A DNA stretch of 19,557 nt, taken from JANMQK01 sp031370485 (GTDB lineage Bacteria > Acidobacteriota > Polarisedimenticolia > Gp22-AA2). Of this stretch, positions 16,384 to 19,557 are shown piece by piece. A program made the position numbers and the translations under genes. Location of the stretch: NCBI GenBank assembly GCA_031370485.1, contig JANMQK010000121.1, positions 1 to 19,557 of the forward strand, written 5' to 3'. Position 1 is the first letter of the stretch; each line of letters opens with the position of its first letter. A model generated the notes under the pieces. That model saw nothing but the letters and a program-made list of their open reading frames with translations. It was not told where the DNA came from and made no database searches.

Positions 16384-16731
16384 CTAGCTCTGCGTCTTCT
16401 CTTCGATGCGCGCCGCCTTGCCGCGGCGGCTTCTGAGGTAGTAGAGCTTGGCGCGACGCACCTTGCCGCGCCGCATGACCTCGATCTTGCCGATGATCGG
16501 AGAGTGAAGCGGGAATATCCGCTCTACCCCGATCCCGTCGGAGACCTTGCGCACCGTGAAGGTGCTGCTGATGCCGCCGCCCTTCCTGGCGATGACCGTC
16601 CCCTGGAAGACCTGGATCCTGTCCTTCTCCCCCTCGCGGACCCTGACGTGGATCTTCACGGAGTCCCCCACGTTGAAAGCCGGGGGCTTGGTCTTGATTT
16701 CCCTGTCCTCGATCAACTTGACGAAATCCAT
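16384..16731 (-). CDS. rplS: 50S ribosomal protein L19
   Basis: The 115 residues match L19 along their whole length: FNVGDSVKIHVRVREGEKDR, QVFQGTVIARKGGGISSTFT, VRKVSDGIGVERIFPLHSP, and the basic C-terminal RRGKVRRAKLYYLRSRRGKA. L19 sits at the interface of the two ribosomal subunits. The ATG at 16731 has GAGGAG four bases upstream. It follows trmD by 24 bp in the conserved trmD-rplS order. Confidence 0.98.
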   Translation of the reverse strand: MDFVKLIEDREIKTKPPAFNVGDSVKIHVRVREGEKDRIQVFQGTVIARKGGGISSTFTVRKVSDGIGVERIFPLHSPIIGKIEVMRRGKVRRAKLYYLRSRRGKAARIEEKTQS

Positions 16732-16755
16732 GGTCTCCTCGATTCCCTTCTGGGT

Positions 16756-17472
16756 TCAGTGATCCGTGTCGGCGTCCGTCCTGGTCCGCGCCCGGGCCAG
16801 CAGGTCCGGGCGCCTCCGGGCGGTTGTTTCCAGGGCACGGGCCTCCCGCCATGAGGCGATCTGCCCGTGGTTTCCCGACGTCAGGATCTCCGGGACCTTC
16901 CATCCCCGGAAATCCGCCGGTCGGGTGTAGTGCGGATGATCGAGACGTCCGTTGTAAAAAGAGTCGTTGCGCGCCGCCTCTTCGTCGCCGAGCGCTCCAG
17001 GCAGCAGACGCGTCACGCTGTCCATCACCACCATCGACGGGATTTCGCCGCCCGTAAGGACGTAGTCGCCAATCGAGATCTCCTCGTCCGCGAGGTGCTC
17101 GCGAACCCTCTCGTCCACCCCTTCGTAGCGGCCGCAGATCAGGATGATCCGGTCAAAAGTCGCCAGGCGCTTCGCCGCCTCCTGGTCGAAGGTCGGACCC
17201 TGCGGGCACATGAGGATGGTCCGGGAGGAGGCCGCTGGATGGCGCTTGCCGATCTCCTCGACCGCCGCGAACAGCGGCGCGGGCATCAGCACCATGCCCC
17301 CCCCGCCCCCGAACGGCACATCGTCCACCTTGCGGTGGCGATCGACGGAGTAGTCGCGCAGGTCGTGCGCCCGGAACGTCATCAGCCCGCGCTCCCGCGC
17401 GCGTCGCAGGATGCTGTGGGCCATGGGCCCCTCGAACATCTCCGGGAACGCGGTGACGACGTCAAATTCCAT
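16756..17472 (-). CDS. trmD: tRNA (guanine-N1)-methyltransferase TrmD
   Basis: This SPOUT-class enzyme methylates G37 of tRNAs and so prevents frameshifting. The 238-residue product begins MEFDVVTAFPEMF, the family start. It carries the knotted SAM-binding motifs CGRYEGVDERV (113-123) and SIGDYVLTGGE (133-143), the catalytic Asp in NDSF (D170) and PHYTRP (180-185). The frame is open upstream, but the ATG at 17472 gives the correct N-terminus and has GGAG four bases upstream. It overlaps the end of rimM by 11 bp, indicating translational coupling. Confidence 0.97.
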   Translation of the reverse strand: MEFDVVTAFPEMFEGPMAHSILRRARERGLMTFRAHDLRDYSVDRHRKVDDVPFGGGGGMVLMPAPLFAAVEEIGKRHPAASSRTILMCPQGPTFDQEAAKRLATFDRIILICGRYEGVDERVREHLADEEISIGDYVLTGGEIPSMVVMDSVTRLLPGALGDEEAARNDSFYNGRLDHPHYTRPADFRGWKVPEILTSGNHGQIASWREARALETTARRRPDLLARARTRTDADTDH

Positions 17473-18097
17473 AAAGCTCCAGAAGCCCTTCCGGGAGATC
17501 GACCGTGATCGTCCTCGTGGCGGTGTCGATGTTGCCGCAGATGGATCGCGCCATCGGCACCAGGATTTCCTTCCGCGCCTCCCCGGGCGCCCGATCCCCT
17601 GAGTCCGCGATCGACAGAAGGGGTGCGCCGCCCGTCTCAATGACATCCCGGACGGCTCCGAGATCTCTCCCGTCGCGCGTTACAACCTTCATACCGACCA
17701 GTTCGAAAATATAATAGGCACCCTCGGGGAGATCAACCAAACCCTTGCAAGGGATAAAGATATCCAGCCCGGCCAAGGGTTCGGCTGCCGCGGTCGAATC
17801 CACGCCACAGAGCTTCAAAATGACTTTTCGCCCGTAAACCGTGTATTCCTCGACTTCCCGGCGTTCCAGGGGGGCCCCCTGCCGCCCCACGAGGACCCAC
17901 GACCGGCCGCTGAGCTGGTCGATCCCGGCCGGGACGAGGAGCGCGGTCAAGCGGCCCCCCGGGCCCCGGAGCCGGAGCCGCGTGGCCACGAGGACCGGTT
18001 GGTCCCCGTCCGTCGCACCCCCCGCGGCCTCCGTCGAGGGTCGTCTACTCGACGATTTCAAGATCGTAAGAGCGGCCATGCCGGTCCCCGGCGACAT
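17462..18097 (-). CDS. rimM: Ribosome maturation factor RimM (start uncertain)
   Basis: RimM assists 30S subunit assembly by binding S19. The match rests on the mid-section VEEYTVYGRKVILKLCGVDS with the PLAGLDIFI strand, the PRC-barrel region EGAYYIFELVGMKVVTRDGR followed by DLGAVRDVIETG, the C-terminal EILVP and TRTITVDLPEGL, and its place between khpA and trmD. The N-terminal strand that is usually G-x-x-x-x-x-H-G-I-R-G-E reads VLVATRLRLRGPGGRL here, so that domain is divergent. The start is unresolved: ATGs at 18097 and 18079 and a TTG at 18061 are in frame, all overlapping khpA; a GTG at 17989 would avoid overlap but begins inside the first strand. The outermost ATG is given. Confidence 0.88.
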   Translation of the reverse strand: MSPGTGMAALTILKSSSRRPSTEAAGGATDGDQPVLVATRLRLRGPGGRLTALLVPAGIDQLSGRSWVLVGRQGAPLERREVEEYTVYGRKVILKLCGVDSTAAAEPLAGLDIFIPCKGLVDLPEGAYYIFELVGMKVVTRDGRDLGAVRDVIETGGAPLLSIADSGDRAPGEARKEILVPMARSICGNIDTATRTITVDLPEGLLELYGI

Positions 18098-18293
18098 TCA
18101 AGAGAGTGCGCAAGGCCTGCACCGTGCGGCCCTGCCGTCCGATGACCCGTCCCATTTCGGAGGGGTCCACCTCGAGCTCCAGCACTTCGGTGCCGCGATC
18201 CTCGTACTGACGCACCGACACCGCCTCCGTCCTGTCGACCAGGTCGCGTGCCATCGCCTCGACCCAGCCCCTCACGTCGGGCTGCTCCGCCAT
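18045..18293 (-). CDS. khpA: KH-domain RNA-binding protein KhpA
   Basis: This is an 82-residue single KH-domain protein with the RNA-binding GxxG loop GRQG (52-55) in the context EMGRVIGRQGRTVQALRTLL. The N-terminal helix (VRGWVEAMARDLVDRTEAV) and the strand TEVLELEVDPSE are as in the KhpA/YlqC family. It binds RNA broadly, often with KhpB, and is linked to cell-wall and division control in some bacteria. The ATG at 18293 gives the usual length; it lies 11 bp after rpsP. The longer open frame upstream is an rpsP-overlapping extension and is rejected. Confidence 0.95.
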   Translation of the reverse strand: MAEQPDVRGWVEAMARDLVDRTEAVSVRQYEDRGTEVLELEVDPSEMGRVIGRQGRTVQALRTLLNVAGDRHGRSYDLEIVE

Positions 18294-18304
18294 GAAGGTG
18301 TCCG

Positions 18305-18550
18305 TCAGGCCGTGGCCTGGCGGGCCCGGACGATCAGGTCCCGCACGGTCTCGCTGGCGTGGGCCCCCTTGCGGATCCACTCATCCGCCCTGGCCACGTC
18401 GATCTTGACGACCTCGGGCTTTCTTCTCGGATCGTAATAGCCGAGCTGCGCGGTCACGCGGGACCGCGGGGTGCGCGTCGACTCGGAAACCACGACGCGA
18501 TAGAACGGCTTGTTCTTCGTTCCTGCCCTTCGCAGGCGTATCACCAGCAC
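18305..18550 (-). CDS. rpsP: 30S ribosomal protein S16
   Basis: This 81-residue protein has the S16 signature: VIRLRRAGTKNKPFYRVVVS, then TAQLGYYDPRRKP. The GTG at 18550 is preceded by GGAGG seven bases upstream. It sits 97 bp after ffh with a terminator-like hairpin between them, and heads the rpsP-khpA-rimM-trmD-rplS run. Confidence 0.98.
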   Translation of the reverse strand: MLVIRLRRAGTKNKPFYRVVVSESTRTPRSRVTAQLGYYDPRRKPEVVKIDVARADEWIRKGAHASETVRDLIVRARQATA

Positions 18551-18566
18551 GTCACCACCTCCAATG

Positions 18567-18591
18567 AAAACCGGCCGGCCTCACCGGCCGG
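18567..18591 (-). terminator. Terminator or attenuator between ffh and rpsP
   Basis: On the minus strand CCGGCCGG-TGAGG-CCGGCCGG forms a perfect 8-bp, all-GC stem with a 5-nt loop, followed at once by TTTTC. The shape is that of a short Rho-independent terminator with a brief T-tract. It ends only a few bases before the GGAGG of rpsP, so it could act as an attenuator or read-through point rather than a full stop. Confidence 0.6.
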
Positions 18592-18647
18592 ACGCAACCC
18601 TGCCTTCCGCGACCCTCTCCTCACGCCTCTCCGCGCCGGGCCGCCTG

Positions 18648-19557
18648 CTAGCGCGGAGAGAATCGTCCCGGGCGGAGAAGGTCGCGGACCTTCGAGGCCC
18701 CCCCTCCCTGGCGGAACGTCTTCATCATCTTCTTCATCTGCTTGAACTGCTTCAGAAGGCGATTGACCTCGGCCACCGAGGTTCCGGAGCCGCGGGCGAT
18801 GCGCAATCGCCGCCTGCCGTCGATCACGCCGGGATGCACCCGCTCCTCGCGGGTCATCGAGCCGATGATGGCGCGGGTCCGCGAGACTCCAGCCTCGTCG
18901 AGCGGCATGTCCTGGAGCCCCGCTCCGCCCGGCAGCAGTCCCAGGAGGTCACGGAAGGAGCCCATGCGCTTGACCTTGTCCAGCTGATCCGCGAGGTCCT
19001 CGAAGTTGAGCTCGTCGCGTCTCAGGCGGCGGGCCAGCGCCGCCGATTCCTCGCGGGAGGCCACCGCCTCGGCCTTTTCGATCAGCGTCAGGACGTCGCC
19101 CATCCCCAGGATGCGCGACACCAGGCGATCCGCGTGGAAGGGCTCGAAATCCTCGAGGTGCTCCCCGGTGCCGACGAACTTGATCGGCACTCCGGTCACA
19201 TGCTTGAGGGACAACGCCGCGCCTCCGCGCGCGTCGCCGTCCGCCTTGGACAGCACGGCCCCGGTCAGTCCGAGGCGCGCGTGGAACATCGAGACCGACC
19301 TCACCGCGTCCTGGCCGGTCATCGCATCGGCCACGTAGAGGATCTCCGATGGCTTGCAAAGCTCTTTGAGGCCGGCGATCTCGGCCATGAGCTCTTCGTC
19401 GATATGCAACCGGCCGGCCGTGTCCACGATCACCGGATCGCGGCCCACCTGGCGGGCCTGCCGCAGAGCCTCCGAGCAGACGGCGGCGGCGTCCGCCCCC
19501 TGCGCGCCCGAGACCACCGGGACCCCGATCTGCTCTCCGAGCGTGCGCAGCTGCTCG
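18648..19557 (-). CDS. ffh: Signal recognition particle protein Ffh, C-terminal part (cut by right edge)
   Basis: Ffh binds signal sequences and 4.5S RNA and targets nascent membrane proteins via FtsY. The frame is open to the window edge; the visible 302 residues start EQLRTLGEQIGVPVV in the middle of the G domain. They include PVIVDTAGRLHID (G3), SKADGDARGGAALS (the G4-like TKxDG region and switch) and GVPIKFVGTGEHLEDFEPF. The methionine-bearing M domain follows, with RRLRIARGSGTSVAEVNRLL, the conserved 4.5S RNA-binding motif, and FKQMKKMMKTF. The N domain and the P-loop lie beyond the edge. The upstream position relative to rpsP is the common gene order. Confidence 0.97.
   Translation of the reverse strand, partial: EQLRTLGEQIGVPVVSGAQGADAAAVCSEALRQARQVGRDPVIVDTAGRLHIDEELMAEIAGLKELCKPSEILYVADAMTGQDAVRSVSMFHARLGLTGAVLSKADGDARGGAALSLKHVTGVPIKFVGTGEHLEDFEPFHADRLVSRILGMGDVLTLIEKAEAVASREESAALARRLRRDELNFEDLADQLDKVKRMGSFRDLLGLLPGGAGLQDMPLDEAGVSRTRAIIGSMTREERVHPGVIDGRRRLRIARGSGTSVAEVNRLLKQFKQMKKMMKTFRQGGGASKVRDLLRPGRFSPR

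Noticed and set aside
15431..16387. 318-codon plus-strand open frame opposite the start of the large TPR gene
   Set aside because: Complement of TPR-coding sequence, without domain signals.

Overview
The window is a GC-rich (roughly two-thirds G+C by eye), densely coded piece of a bacterial chromosome. It holds mostly conserved housekeeping genes, with one short accessory stretch. A class A penicillin-binding protein with an N-terminal membrane anchor, together with the general gene content, suggests a peptidoglycan-walled, probably Gram-negative lineage. The very large multi-block TPR protein beside the ribosomal operon and the GC-rich composition would fit Acidobacteriota or similar uncultured phyla. 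This is an inference from style; there is no rRNA here to prove it.

Layout, left to right. (1) 1-382, minus: the N-terminal part of an alpha/beta-hydrolase that runs off the left edge. It has its own extended -10 element almost touching the start codon. (2) 409-4245, minus: a uvrB-uvrC nucleotide-excision-repair pair with a 24-bp gap. (3) 4281-7905: an accessory stretch. An HprK/PEPCK-like P-loop kinase overlaps a phytanoyl-CoA-dioxygenase-family oxygenase on the plus strand. Facing them on the minus strand are a TIGR04283-like family 2 glycosyltransferase and a protein that fuses a degenerate S24/S26 signal-peptidase-like domain to a SAM methyltransferase. (4) 8016-10802, plus: a penicillin-binding protein 1A, divergent from the glycosyltransferase. 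(5) 10845-12341, minus: an aldehyde dehydrogenase with a near-consensus promoter. (6) 12471-12824, minus: a small TPR protein, preceded by a 401-bp gene-free stretch that includes an AT-rich, repeat-bearing patch. (7) 13226-19557, minus: the classic ffh-rpsP-khpA-rimM-trmD-rplS translation/secretion cluster (ffh cut by the right edge). It is followed by a 1017-residue TPR protein in the slot where many genomes carry rnhB.

How the genes work together: UvrB and UvrC act together in DNA repair. Ffh, S16, KhpA, RimM, TrmD and L19 serve ribosome assembly, tRNA modification and co-translational targeting. The two TPR proteins are probably scaffolds with unknown partners. The most unusual part is 4281-7905: four modification-type enzymes (kinase-like, Fe/2OG oxygenase, methyltransferase fused to a dead-looking peptidase fold, glycosyltransferase) packed into 3.6 kb. 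This could be a small-molecule, peptide or envelope-glycan tailoring locus, but no substrate or precursor gene is visible. Nothing in the window looks like a CRISPR array, insertion sequence, tRNA or rRNA gene.
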